64,000 nucleotides of DNA, taken from positions 186,001-250,000 of the forward strand of contig CBFFRP010000141.1 of the NCBI GenBank assembly GCA_965644295.1, written 5' to 3'. This document shows, one piece after another, positions 35,381-45,788 of the stretch. The number at the start of each line of letters is the position of its first letter. Position 1 is the first letter of the stretch. Position numbers and translations under genes: made by a program. This stretch comes from Paraphysomonas bandaiensis (lineage: Eukaryota > Chrysophyceae). Below the pieces are notes generated by a model, which worked only from the letters and a program-made list of their open reading frames with translations, was not told where the DNA came from and made no database searches.

Positions 35381-35689
35381 TCGTAGTTGCATAAGAAATA
35401 TCACCAAATTTGCCGTTAGCTTCTTCTCGGTGTAATGGATGGGTTGTGATTTGAAATATATTTGATTCTCTATCGATACTTACCGTGCGTTATATTTGAT
35501 GCCCTCGGGGATCACTGCTCTTGGGGATTATTTAGTTGAAAGTGTTCCTCGAGTAAGTTCGTGTTGGCATAAGTAATAAAAAAAAGATAAGTATAAAGAA
35601 AGTAGCTAATCAGGCTCTTCCACTCCGAATACTTGAAATCAATACACGTTACGTTCTCAATTCTCAATAATATTACAATCTCATATACA

Positions 35690-35935
35690 ACCTTCGGTCG
35701 CTCTCCATGGGGTTGCCAACAATACACCTGCTGCTGGTATGTATCACTATACACGATCTCATATACTACACTTCATTTATGTATATGTCTATATTACAAT
35801 ATCAGAATAATATATGCATATATTACATGATGCAGAAGAAAGGACTGTCACTACGGAAGCTTACTGCTTCAAAGGCATTTCATGTAAGCATGTAACCGTA
35901 AGTAGCTAGAAACTACACTGTGTTTCATTTATAGT
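35690..35935 (+). pseudogene. gene fragment, left arm of an inverted pair
   Basis: This segment is about 80% identical to the reverse complement of 38113-38350. It keeps gttgccaacaatacacctgc, a splice-like gtatgtatcac, atgatgcagaagaaaggact, and ctgtcactacggaagcttac. A 2-bp deletion relative to the other arm shifts the first part out of frame. Together the arms look like two decayed copies of exons from one unrecognised gene in opposite orientation. Confidence 0.55.
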
Positions 35936-36044
35936 AATATATTTAAAGTAATATAGTATCTAATCATGTATGTGTTGTCTGTGTATAATATATAGTTACG
36001 TTGATGTGAGATTTTCATAAGTATTATTATGGTATATTTATATC

Positions 36045-36170
36045 ACCGCAATATTCACCAAGGGGCAACCACTTTTGCTCTATCACTCAACGCAAACGCA
36101 GTGAGCAAGCAAAATGTTGATATATCTGACATTTGTTGACTTCATGTCCTTTATGTGATGCATCATACAA
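36045..36170. repeat. inverted copy of the dispersed repeat at 2738/30541
   Basis: The reverse complement contains tatatcaacattttgcttgc followed by ctcactgcgtttgcgttgag, matching the repeat at 2738-2870 and 30541-30700 in order. Confidence 0.6.
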
Positions 36171-36554
36171 CCATAAACCATAGTAGTTAACGTCTGTTAT
36201 AGCTCTTTAATTGATACATTTTAGAAATCGGGTAACATGAATCCCATCGTCCGAAACTACAGTCAAACTTAAATTTGATAGTTTTAGGTTTTAAGTGTTA
36301 GAATACTTGCAATCGTCTTGAAGCAGCAAACTTGAAGCAGTATAATTGATACATCTTTATTATAATACACTTTATCAGCAGGTCATTTATTTGTTGTTAC
36401 ATATTTATTTCATACCTTCGGGGATCGTCCTCTTGGCAATACTTAGAGTGTACTATCGGGAGTGAGGTTAGCGTTTATCGTGTCCCAGCTTTAGTATATA
36501 TATATCGTGTAAATTACAATACCACAGTTCAAACAAATGCTCCAAGATCGCAGT

Positions 36555-36800
36555 CAACGCAACGCTGCTTCCTCAAGGGCTCCACCTAGACTCCCTCCCA
36601 TCCGGCGAAGACAACCTCAGGTTCTCCGACTCTTATTGGAGTGACAAAAGACGGTATGTGCCCTATACCTAATCACGCCCCAGGTTAACAGTTCCCTCCA
36701 CATTTCGACGTCTAGCTATATCACTACACAACCCATAAGTTCCCCCACTTCGGACCCGTTGGTGCCTCAGTATAGAGAATCTCAACTGGGCAAATAAATG
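36555..36800. repeat. second copy of the 29980-30245 repeat
   Basis: This is a close match in direct orientation to 29980-30245. It includes aagacggtatgtgccctata, cacaacccataagttccccc and ggtgcctcagta. It has no coding content and is probably the 3' region of the retroelement-like family. Confidence 0.7.
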
Positions 36801-37151
36801 TCGATATGTGATCGTGAAACCTGGTAAAGTGATTTTACCAGGTTTCATATAATATTATGGAAAAGTGTCACATAAGTATTTATTACAGAGCAATTTTAAT
36901 GTTAATCACAATTTAGTTGTTGTTGTATATTTTTAATTACATATACTCTTAAAACATTTTACTAAAATATAGTATTGCTACTTTACATATATTGTTACTT
37001 TTTATATATTATACTATAATAATACTTATGAAAAAAAACTACATCAATGTAACTACATAAGTATTATAGACAGACAACATCACGTGATAAGGTATTTTAT
37101 AACTTAAATAATTATATATATATTATTACTATAAATGAAACACAGTGTAAA

Positions 37152-38117
37152 GTCGAGGTAATACCAAAACCTGGTAAAGCAATTTCACCAGGTTTCATAT
37201 ATAAGTATTGAGTTATTATTTTACTGTAATTTGTATCTGAGAGGTTAAAGATAAAGAAAAAGTCGCAAGTATAGTTGTTATTAGCAGTATTTATTGCGTT
37301 AAAAGTTGGCCCTGCTATTATTACTTGTGTTTTGTAATATCATATTCTCATATAGCTACATCTGCTTCGCTTGAGACTGCAAACGCTCCAACCGAATAGC
37401 CTGATTTTGGATACATTGCATACACATATAGCTATCTTTACCACTACTACTTACAATAGTATTAGTACCTATGCTCGGAAACGACGTGAGGTCCGGGTGT
37501 GTGCAGGTGAGAAGCATGTGTGCCATGTTGTCAATTGGGAGTGCACAGTCTGCGCATGCTGAGGCCGTTGTTATGTGATCAGGCCCGGTTTTTCCTTTGG
37601 CTTGGTTTCTGCCCATCGCGTATGATTTGTCCCATACGTAGGTGTATAGTGAAATGGTATATGGGTGTATAGTGAGATAGTGTAGTGATGTATAGTTAGG
37701 TTGTATAGTGGTATACAGTATATGGTATAGTGGTATAATATAGTGGGATGGTATAGTGATGCATAGTAATATGGTATGGGTGTATAGTGAGATGGTATAT
37801 GGGTGTGAGATGGTATGTGGGTGTATTTTGAGATGGTATAGTGGTGTTTAGTGAGATGGTAAAGTGGTGTATAGTGAGATGGTTATAGTTCATACTTGTG
37901 AACTGTATGTAATATATATGTGTAGTCGGTGACTTTTATTGCTGTAAAACTGAAGTAATATGGAAGACATTAGTAAAAAATATTATAAATAATACTTTTC
38001 ATACTGTTATTATCTTCATAGTTACTTATTGTGCATAGTTATACCCTTTTCCAACCATCATCAAAAATTTCACCAGGTTTTACATCAAAAGCCAGGTTTT
38101 GGTATTACCTCGACTTG
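37152..38117. mobile_element. inverted-repeat-bounded element with knuckle-protein relic
   Basis: The left end agtcgaggtaataccaaaac and the right end (complement of ttttggtattacctcgactt) are exact inverted repeats. A palindromic aaacctggtaaa/tttaccaggttt motif recurs inside them and just outside at 36823-36846. Only a possible 3-bp flank (gta) is repeated on both sides. Minus strand 37356-37616 encodes CADCALPIDNMAHMLLTCTH and a Gln-rich tail, with no start or upstream domain. About 37620-37890 is a degenerate run of gtatagtgagatg units. The element type is undetermined. Confidence 0.5.
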
Positions 38118-38350
38118 TAGTTTCTAGCTACTTTTTTCGGCAAGCTAAATACTTAACATGAAGCGCCTTTGAAGCACTAAGCTTTCGTAGTGACAGTTCT
38201 TTTTCTGAATCATGTAATCCACGCAACCCATCATTCTGATCTTGTAACGTATAGACATAAGTGAAGTAGTGCAGTATAATATCAGATCGTGTATCGTAAA
38301 AATATACATACCAGCAGTAGGTGTACTGTTGGCAATTACCCCAAGGGGAA
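38113..38350 (-). pseudogene. gene fragment, right arm of an inverted pair
   Basis: On the minus strand an acceptor-like ctttag is followed by VVPLDIAGLPAPPVIPLGV, then a gtatgt donor-like site. A further stretch reads GLHDSEKELSLRKLSASKAL and ends at a stop. It reads like the last two exons of a real gene. The upstream side is cut about 50 bp away by the left end of the element at 38451. I do not recognise the family. Confidence 0.5.
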
Positions 38351-38450
38351 TGACTGGAGGTGCAGGCAGCCCGGCAATATCAAGAGGAACTACCTAAAGG
38401 TTCAGGGGAAGAATAGGAAGTGTTCTAACGTGCACAACTAAATCACTAGC

Positions 38451-38971
38451 AGTGAATGTCTGATTATTAGCAATAGGCGTGTAAGAGTCAGAACTAATGT
38501 AGCGTTGAAAATTAACTAACTAGTGCTTAACTCTGATTTTCCACTATTTTGCGCTACGAAAGCTGCTTAAGCGTCACCGCAAGCACTACAGCCTAATACC
38601 CCGACCCTTGAGGTGGGCCCATTCCAGGTTACCTGTTTAGTCATCAAGGCCCAAAGATGTCTATATGTCTATACACAAGTGATACTTATTATTGTCCCTT
38701 GTATCACACAAGCATTAGGCTACAAGTGGGCGGAACAATATCTGCTGACTATATACTATATATGCGAGTCACGTTAGTTTCCCGATTTTGCTGAGGGAAC
38801 CCCAACGTAGGCGACTCCGCCAGCTCTATTTACGTCCAAACATATACCCTGCAGTCAGCAGTAAGCGTCGCCCCGAGACTACAAAATAGGATATCATAGT
38901 TAAGCTATGCTATATTAGTTATGCTACATTAGTTCTGACTCTTACACGCCTATTGCTACTAATAAGACCTT
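38451..38971. mobile_element. 521-bp inverted-repeat (MITE-like) element
   Basis: The left end gtgaatgtctgattattagc and following ataggcgtgtaagagtcag are mirrored at the right end by ctgactcttacacgcctatt...gaccttcac, giving about 50 bp of imperfect terminal inverted repeats. No clear target-site duplication is visible. Related pieces occur at 21993-22135 and 30670-30791. No coding capacity. Confidence 0.65.
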
Positions 38972-39145
38972 CACTACCTCTACATGTATCTCATGCGGTT
39001 ATTACTTACCGCTATATCCTCCGCAATATACTGTTGTATTTACATTACCATACACTCTACACTCCATACCACAGTTGAAGCATTGTACATAGCAGTTAGC
39101 AAATGTATAACTACTACTAGTATAAACTTGCTACAGCCAGTGTGG

Positions 39146-40448
39146 CTATCTATCAAATCCAAGAGATTCCATAACCACTGGTACGTAGAATGTTAACGTC
39201 CCCACATCATTGGGCGACAGAGTAACATGCAACACAAACGCTTCATCATCAGATATATCTGTAAAACATCCGTCAGAATTGCAAAAAATCTGTACGACAG
39301 CAGCACGCATCTAACGCAATTTACGACAAGTGAATGCAACGTAATTCTGCAAAACGAGAACACATAGTACGATGTGCTTACACATGACAGCGTTTAGCAA
39401 CGATATATGTTGAACGTTCAACACAGTAGAAAGACGCCTGACATCCAGTTTAACAGAAGCACTGTTTCCAATATCCCTATCTCTGTTCAGAACCTCTGCA
39501 AAAAAGCTTCCTTAAATATACATACAGTAACATACATAACGGCATTGTCAGAAAAAAAACAGGAAATGCGTACACCACTTATAATACATCAGTTCATATT
39601 CTATCATACCGAATCTAGGGGTTAGACCCGTGTAATATGTTTTTATAGTCACCAGTGAGTTCTCAACGCGGAATATGACCTTACCGCTTTGTTCAGCATC
39701 AATATGAAGGTACTTCGATATCTGCAATATGACCTAAGTTATGTGCAAACATCCAAGTCACGACGCACCTTGCTAATTCTATCCACAATTGTTTTCATTA
39801 ATTTTCCTCTTGGAAGCTCAAGAGACACCTAGGCATTGTTAGATCAAAACATATACAACACTATCACCGAGTCAACTCACAGAAGGAGGTGACATTTCAG
39901 GTGGAAGGTAGTATATTATATCGCTAGGTTTGAGGACCCGTATGGGGATGTCGTGTGTGATATCTATGGCACCTTGGGCCTGAAGTAGTGAAATTATGTG
40001 ATATGAAAGCCAAGTGGTATAGAGATGAGCACTACAAGATGCACATACAATACACTCACACATACATATACGCAAGATAACAGATCAATCAAAAAACCTT
40101 TGATTCAAAGCACAGGAATGGTCGCGCTCCTCTCTTAACGAGCTTAAGCTGACATTGTGGTACTTGTTTACCCGATGCCAGCGCACGGAGAAGCAAATCC
40201 ATCTCCACCTCGATCAATATTGCATTCGAACTCTGACTTTCAATTCGATACTCAAAGAAGAGACTCTGGTGATTGAGCTCACAGAAAACTTTCGGTGTGT
40301 CCGGGCTTTCAGTGACCACACTCACTCTGATGCACTCCTCGTTAAGGTACACCACACCCACACTACTTATTCGCTCAAGCACACCCAACACGCTGCTGAA
40401 CGTCATGAGGTTCTCCTTCATTATTTTGGCTTTGAATCGCATTTTCAA
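39146..40448 (-). CDS. HUS1: checkpoint clamp subunit HUS1
   Basis: Six exons, 40448-40098, 39979-39881, 39828-39769, 39721-39610, 39495-39382 and 39258-39146, give 282 residues (human HUS1: 280). The start MRFKAKIM matches MKFRAKIV, and the methionine two residues earlier is equally possible. Further family matches are VFCELNHQSLFFEYRIES, ITHDIPIRVLKPSD, VSLELPRGKLMKTIVDRI, ASVKLDVRRLSTVLN and LTFYVPVVM at the end (human LQYFIPAL). HUS1 forms the 9-1-1 clamp with RAD9 and RAD1, loaded on damaged DNA to activate ATR signalling. RAD9 and RAD1 are not in this window. Each splice keeps frame and restores a HUS1 strand. Identity is low outside these motifs but length and order are convincing. Confidence 0.88.
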
Positions 40449-40878
40449 TTATAACTGTGTCTGGAATAGCTCTTCTGTATCTGGCATGATGTGTCGACCC
40501 GCCTGCACACTGCACACAGACGGCATGCAATTCGAATTGGAATATCAACAACAACCCCCGTGAAGTGCGAAGTGTAATGTTTCGAGTAGCATATACTGTA
40601 CTGTATATATTGAAATACAATGCTCAAAACCTCACTTTTGATATATTTCCTAGATTTTCGTGTTTTCGGATTTGATGTGTACGAAGTGTATACTGCTGCT
40701 GTACGTCTGTACTCGCTCAAGGAAGTACCACAGTCGGTGGGTACAAAGATATCCTCCTCCATTGCATTATGTGAAGGTGGATTGCTATCTGGTAAGTCCA
40801 CATACACGACTCCAGAATGTGAAATATGAGGTCAAAGTATATATACAGGCTGTGTCCGCACACTCCAAATAGTTTACC
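40449..40878. other. divergent intergenic region
   Basis: This 430-bp gap lies between the divergent HUS1 and sulfotransferase genes. Overlapping ORFs on both strands (40445-40807, 40620-40872) have no family features. No specific promoter motif can be assigned. Confidence 0.4.
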
Positions 40879-42117
40879 ATGCATGTCAGTGTTGTGCGGT
40901 TTATGTTTTCCGTCAGCTTGGTCAGTGTTGTGTTATTCTCTCAGGTGAAGCATGCGTATTGCGACACTATTGAGCACAAACAATGCACGTCATGTGGATG
41001 GATTATTTCACCCCGTAACTCTGTGGAACCGTCACTAGGGTTAATCTATGTTCACATGAGGAAAGCTGGAGGAACTGCTGTTTTAAATTTACTTCAGAAG
41101 TGGCTGTATTCGAAGCAGTGCATCCCCTCTATTCTGAAGAGGAACCGTTTGCTTCACGGATTTTATGAAGGGAACTACAAGAACAAAAACAGTTCTGCAG
41201 TGGAAACTATTGAGCGTTGCCCAAATGTAGACTTTCGTCACAATGAATTTCACTGTCTTTCCGTGGACTCCCCTATTCGACAACTTCCCAGTCTCCGTGA
41301 ACGGAAGCACATAACTTTTTCGATATTTACAGTGTTTCGCGACCCCATAGCTCGGTTAGTGTCGCAGGCGTTTTATAGTGGGTACGGCGTAGGTAATCAA
41401 GTGAGACGGTCTCTCATTGAAGCCTGCGTGCCGTCAGACTTTTCCCATACTTTCAAAGTGTCTGGATGTAGTACCAATGAGTCGGTAGCTTTCCCTGTTA
41501 TATGTGACTGTATAGCCGATACTACTAAACAAACAATAAGTATTTTGCGATCAAACGAAACAATATGGTTTGACTGGTACTCTCGCCAGTCATTTGGTGA
41601 TGGTGCTATGTCGAACTATTACATCAAGCGACTTACCAATGGCTATGTGAGTTTGGTATCCGCGAAAGGTAATGCATATTCTCCGTCGGAGTGTTTCAAA
41701 CACCCTAACTCTTCATGCCGAGGAAATCTGTTATCTACTTTGGGTGGCTCTCGGAAATGTAACAGGCATCTAAGAGATGTGGAGCGCTCCTTAGAGGATG
41801 CGAAGACCTTACTTCGAGACCATTTTGAGTTTCTCGTTCTGGAAAGGTTCTCAGAAGTGTCTTCTGCCCGGGCTTTGAGCCGAATTCTTAGAGAACCTTC
41901 CTTGTCTGTCACCAAGGAACTTCTGAGTACTCATAGTAACACCGGCTGGGCAAGAAAAAGCAGCAATGAAAATAGTAATAGTGTGATAAATCCAGAAGAT
42001 GTAATGCCGGGGTCATTTTTAGATTTTCTGAAACGGGAGAATGCCGCTGATATAGCACTCTATAAGTATGTAAATGAAATTTTCGATTCTAGGTCGAACT
42101 TGCAGTGGGATGAGTGA
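40879..42117 (+). CDS. secretory-pathway sulfotransferase-like protein
   Basis: A single exon encodes 412 residues. The N-terminus MHVSVVRFMFSVSLVSVVLF is a signal peptide or signal anchor, and the rest would be lumenal. A P-loop-like 5'-phosphosulfate motif (YVHMRKAGGTAVLNLLQ, about 57-73) and a 3'-phosphate motif (FTVFRDPIARLVSQAFYSG, about 150-168) mark the PAPS-binding fold of Golgi sulfotransferases. NxS/T sites and many cysteines fit a secreted or Golgi enzyme. It would transfer sulfate from PAPS to a glycan or protein, and the acceptor cannot be told. The middle (180-300) is unusually divergent and Cys/Asn-rich. No introns are needed. Confidence 0.82.
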   Translation: MHVSVVRFMFSVSLVSVVLFSQVKHAYCDTIEHKQCTSCGWIISPRNSVEPSLGLIYVHMRKAGGTAVLNLLQKWLYSKQCIPSILKRNRLLHGFYEGNYKNKNSSAVETIERCPNVDFRHNEFHCLSVDSPIRQLPSLRERKHITFSIFTVFRDPIARLVSQAFYSGYGVGNQVRRSLIEACVPSDFSHTFKVSGCSTNESVAFPVICDCIADTTKQTISILRSNETIWFDWYSRQSFGDGAMSNYYIKRLTNGYVSLVSAKGNAYSPSECFKHPNSSCRGNLLSTLGGSRKCNRHLRDVERSLEDAKTLLRDHFEFLVLERFSEVSSARALSRILREPSLSVTKELLSTHSNTGWARKSSNENSNSVINPEDVMPGSFLDFLKRENAADIALYKYVNEIFDSRSNLQWDE

Positions 42118-43597
42118 TAGAAGCGCATAAAAATATATTACGAATTGTTCTTGCAAACATGGTATCTGTGCAACTATATACGAGGCAGCTACAACAACGA
42201 GGCAGATTTATTATGAGTTCAATCAATCCTGTACCGGGGATATCTACCTGCAAAATAGGCAACATTAAATTTTATCTTCTTATGCATGGGTGGTCGATTT
42301 TGTTATCTGATTATCTGGGAAGTAATAGTAAACAGAAACTTCAACACAATTTAATTGACTTCTATTCTCCTTATTAGACATTGTATCCACATTTTAATAT
42401 CTGGTAAAGGCCACACTCACATTCACCTCCTTTATCCTACTTACAACATACTTAAAGACGATATATATTGCAGTATTCCTATATTCTATATTATACAATA
42501 CAGTAATATATTGTTCCGTAGCTCTGATATATCCGAAATTAGAACACATGCTGTGTCTCATATTGAGTCACATACATGCATATATGCATATGGCTGTCTC
42601 CTTGTAATATACAAGGATTTACATCGAATTTTCTTCTATTTAGCTGACGATGATTTAACTTAGAACTAAGGTATATATCATAAGTATTTTAAATTTATAG
42701 TATATTACAAGGCTTCTTACCTTTAATAAATGTCGGTCCTAGATAAGAAAATCATCCAGCTCCGGACAAAATTAAATAATAGACAACACACTTTTTATAA
42801 AAGAAACTAAAAATTGTATTTCTGCTTTCCAAAGGAATCGAAACTACAGCATATATATTGACATGTTCAGTGTGCTCTAATCAATACAGTAGTCGAGAGA
42901 AGGGAGTATCAGATTCAATTTGCGATCCCTCCAATGCAGACGACTGCAAGGATATATTAGAGCATGAGCCCAGACAAAGAAGGACCTCGTGGACCTAGCG
43001 GAGGAGTGTAATGAAGAGGATGGGAAGAGGGGCGACCCCAAGTGTGATGTGATTTCAGAACCTGAGCACAAGTCAAAGATTATTAGAGTTCTTCCTTTGG
43101 AAGGAAGTTTCTTTCAGTGTAACTCATTCAAATGGTTCTCACTCCTATGGTAGAAAGAAATTCGCGAGTGATACTGAATATCCAGAAGAATGGTTGCCTT
43201 CCTGTTATCTCTTATGTGTTTGTTTTCTTGTCTCTGGATATCAACATCATGATCATAGTGGTGAAGCAGCCAACAACTGGAACTCCTCTGCGGGTGGTGG
43301 CTGATCGTATCATATCATATCCTCTGAGACTACCATTGTATTACACGTATTTACTACTGAGCTCCTCATATGGGTATGGTGTGGTGGCTACCAGTGGACA
43401 TTTCCAGCAACACCAGAATGTAATGTATATATAGTAATAGTATACTGCTGTACATACTCTGCTGTCCTACGTCGTACATATCAGCCACAACGCCACAACG
43501 CAACACCAACACACCACTGGAGCGGAGAAGTAAAGGCGCAGTTGCACCTGTCATTCCAGTATTCGATTTAGTTGCTATTCAGATATAGAGTTAACTA
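42118..43597. other. intergenic region with a possible orphan exon
   Basis: The region is mostly AT-rich. From about 42975 a plus-strand frame after an acceptor-like gcccag reads KKDLVDLAEECNEEDGKRGD and continues to a stop near 43154. It looks protein-like but has no visible start or family. Near 43580-43629 a branchpoint-like ttaactaat, pyrimidine tract and cctag resemble a 3' splice site just inside the next gene's ORF. Confidence 0.35.
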
Positions 43598-44425
43598 ATG
43601 CTCTCGACAATGAATTTTTTTCTTCCTAGGAAGCAATACCACTCACAGTCATCTCTGAGACCAGAGATCGGCTCTCCTGGACTCAATTTACAGTACATGT
43701 CAAGCGTCATCAAGCGCTCGTACCTGTCTGACTACGAGTTACTTAGCAACCCAAGTTACTGCGCTAAACAAGTGAAAGATGTTGCCCTCAAATCTGCACT
43801 CTTACAGGGCGTTTTAGTGATGAATGAGTACAATCAACACCTACTCAAACAACTCGAAGCCGAGAATCGCGGAGAGAAAGTGGAGGATTTTGACTTCGAG
43901 CCAGCTGTTTCTGAATATTTGGGGAAAACATTTCATGCATTTGTTAAAAACTCACTAATTGTTGTGACACGGAAGATGTATGAGGCCATATGTGTAGCCA
44001 ATGTTAGCATTAGAACTGCCGATCGCCTAACTAAAGACGTATACAAAAGTGCTGTTAGAAAATTGGCGAGATTCAGTAATGTGGAGACATGTTATCGCAT
44101 ATTCTTCACAGGTGTATGGTCTGGCCTGCTTCGTGTGGCCGCGCTCTTCACGGTGGACTGTGGATATTGCCTATACGAGCACTTTACGTCCGACGAGAAG
44201 CAAAATGAGAGAAAAATGTGCCAGTCAAAATTATCATTACCAACGGTGAAATGGGCGATTAAGTGGGCTGGGAAACGCATTACCTTCCACTCCATATGCA
44301 TGGTGTGGGCTTCCGCTGGGTATGCGGTGGGTGTTTTGGTGGAGCCAAAATATACAGCTACACTTTGTGCGGCATTGTTTGAAACTGCTGCAGCTGCCGC
44401 CCTCACTCCTATTCTAATGCAATAA
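43598..44425 (+). CDS. conserved-looking membrane protein, unknown
   Basis: The ORF is 275 residues and I do not recognise the family. Residues 60-150 look helical and soluble (LLQGVLVMNEYNQHLLKQLEAE). The second half has three hydrophobic stretches, near FFTGVWSGLLRVAALFTVD, ITFHSICMVWASAGYAVGVL and ATLCAALFETAAAAAL, joined by short basic loops. This fits a small organellar membrane protein. The start is uncertain: ttttttcttcctag at 43616-43629 looks like a splice acceptor, so true translation may begin in an upstream exon or at the internal ATG at 43697 (MSSVIKRSYLSDYELL). Confidence 0.68.
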   Translation: MLSTMNFFLPRKQYHSQSSLRPEIGSPGLNLQYMSSVIKRSYLSDYELLSNPSYCAKQVKDVALKSALLQGVLVMNEYNQHLLKQLEAENRGEKVEDFDFEPAVSEYLGKTFHAFVKNSLIVVTRKMYEAICVANVSIRTADRLTKDVYKSAVRKLARFSNVETCYRIFFTGVWSGLLRVAALFTVDCGYCLYEHFTSDEKQNERKMCQSKLSLPTVKWAIKWAGKRITFHSICMVWASAGYAVGVLVEPKYTATLCAALFETAAAAALTPILMQ

Positions 44426-45788
44426 TATATCGCTATTATCCCGTGTTATTGCTGCGAATCTTCGTTTTAGTGCCAACATTAAGATTAATATTATAGCTAA
44501 TGTAGTTTTCAGGCAAGCAAGTGCGTGTATAGTTTTTGATTTAGTTTGGCCGAAACGCAATTTGAGGACTATGAACAATGCACGTAGCATTAAGTCATAA
44601 GTATATCTGACTAGCATGCCTCATATGTCATCCCTAGTCATGATGTTGGTATATACACTGCTTTTCCATGCTGTGTAGTAATCCATATTACTCGAAGTTT
44701 ATTAACGTTTATGACTAAATACGATCAGTTCATTTGAAATTGTTTTTATGTTATGTTGACGCGCATGGTCGAAAAGAGAGAAAAAAACTTTTCCCTCGAA
44801 ATCATCCGACCTGATTTAACAATACTAACAAGTGAGGTAACTCTGTTCGTTTGTTATAACTACTTCTTCAGTAAGAGATATATCCAGTTCGCTGTATAAC
44901 AAAAATATTAGAAATTATATCTAGGATATCACGCATTGCGACTTCTACTACACCATCAACTTTTATTTTTTCTCTACAATGCCAAATCTAATATAGGACA
45001 AATTTTATATACACCTTTGATACCACCAGTCAGATTACCTGCTTTATCAGTTTGGTGATCCCAGAATTTTATATTTATAGCGGCATTTTGACCAGTCCAG
45101 TAGCTATGACAACATCGACAATATCGGATCATCAATAAGTAAGAAGTGAACATAGAATACATTGCTCCCTTCTCTGGACTTCATTTTTTCTTTCTACATC
45201 CCTTTTAAACTCTGATATAAAGAGAAAAGAGATGTATCAATGTTCCAGGTCATTCATAGCCGACCTTTCCCCATACTTGGACACTCAAATTGTTCGGTCA
45301 GAGAGTTCTGATATGATTTAGCGCCTACTGTAGCTTTTTTTCTTCCTGGATTCATTATATTGACTATATACTTCCACATGATGACTGCTGGCTGCCTCAG
45401 GTCCACCTTCCAAAGTGAGTTCTTCGCATGCATTCAGCCCATTCATACGTTTGGGGAGGTTCATTACATAGAACTGTTACTGCTCGATGGCATACATCTA
45501 CTGTTTATCATAGACATTGAGTGTGCTGTCCATATGTGTACGTCTAGACGTGTTATATTTCGTCTCAGCCATTTCCAACTACAGGAAGAATAAAAAATGG
45601 AGATTTCTAATAAAAATACACAGTTTACAACATATACAGTAAATGTAAAATACAGTAGCTACCACAAAACAATTGGATAAGACCTGCTCAACCTTCTCTC
45701 TCCGTATGAAGCATAGTATAGTATATGCGTATCTCCACCTGCTGTGGACGGTGGTATCATTGGTTTTGTGAAGCTTACTAAGATTGGT
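44426..45788. other. intergenic region
   Basis: AT-rich DNA. Short ORFs (44414-44617, 45360-45593) show no domain or splice context. Nothing recognisable. Confidence 0.4.

Noticed and set aside
40445-40829. ORFs on both strands between HUS1 and the sulfotransferase
   Set aside because: They overlap each other and the HUS1 start, and neither shows family features.
42114-42663. Overlapping plus-strand ORFs after the sulfotransferase
   Set aside because: AT-rich composition, no domain, and no conserved start or splice context.
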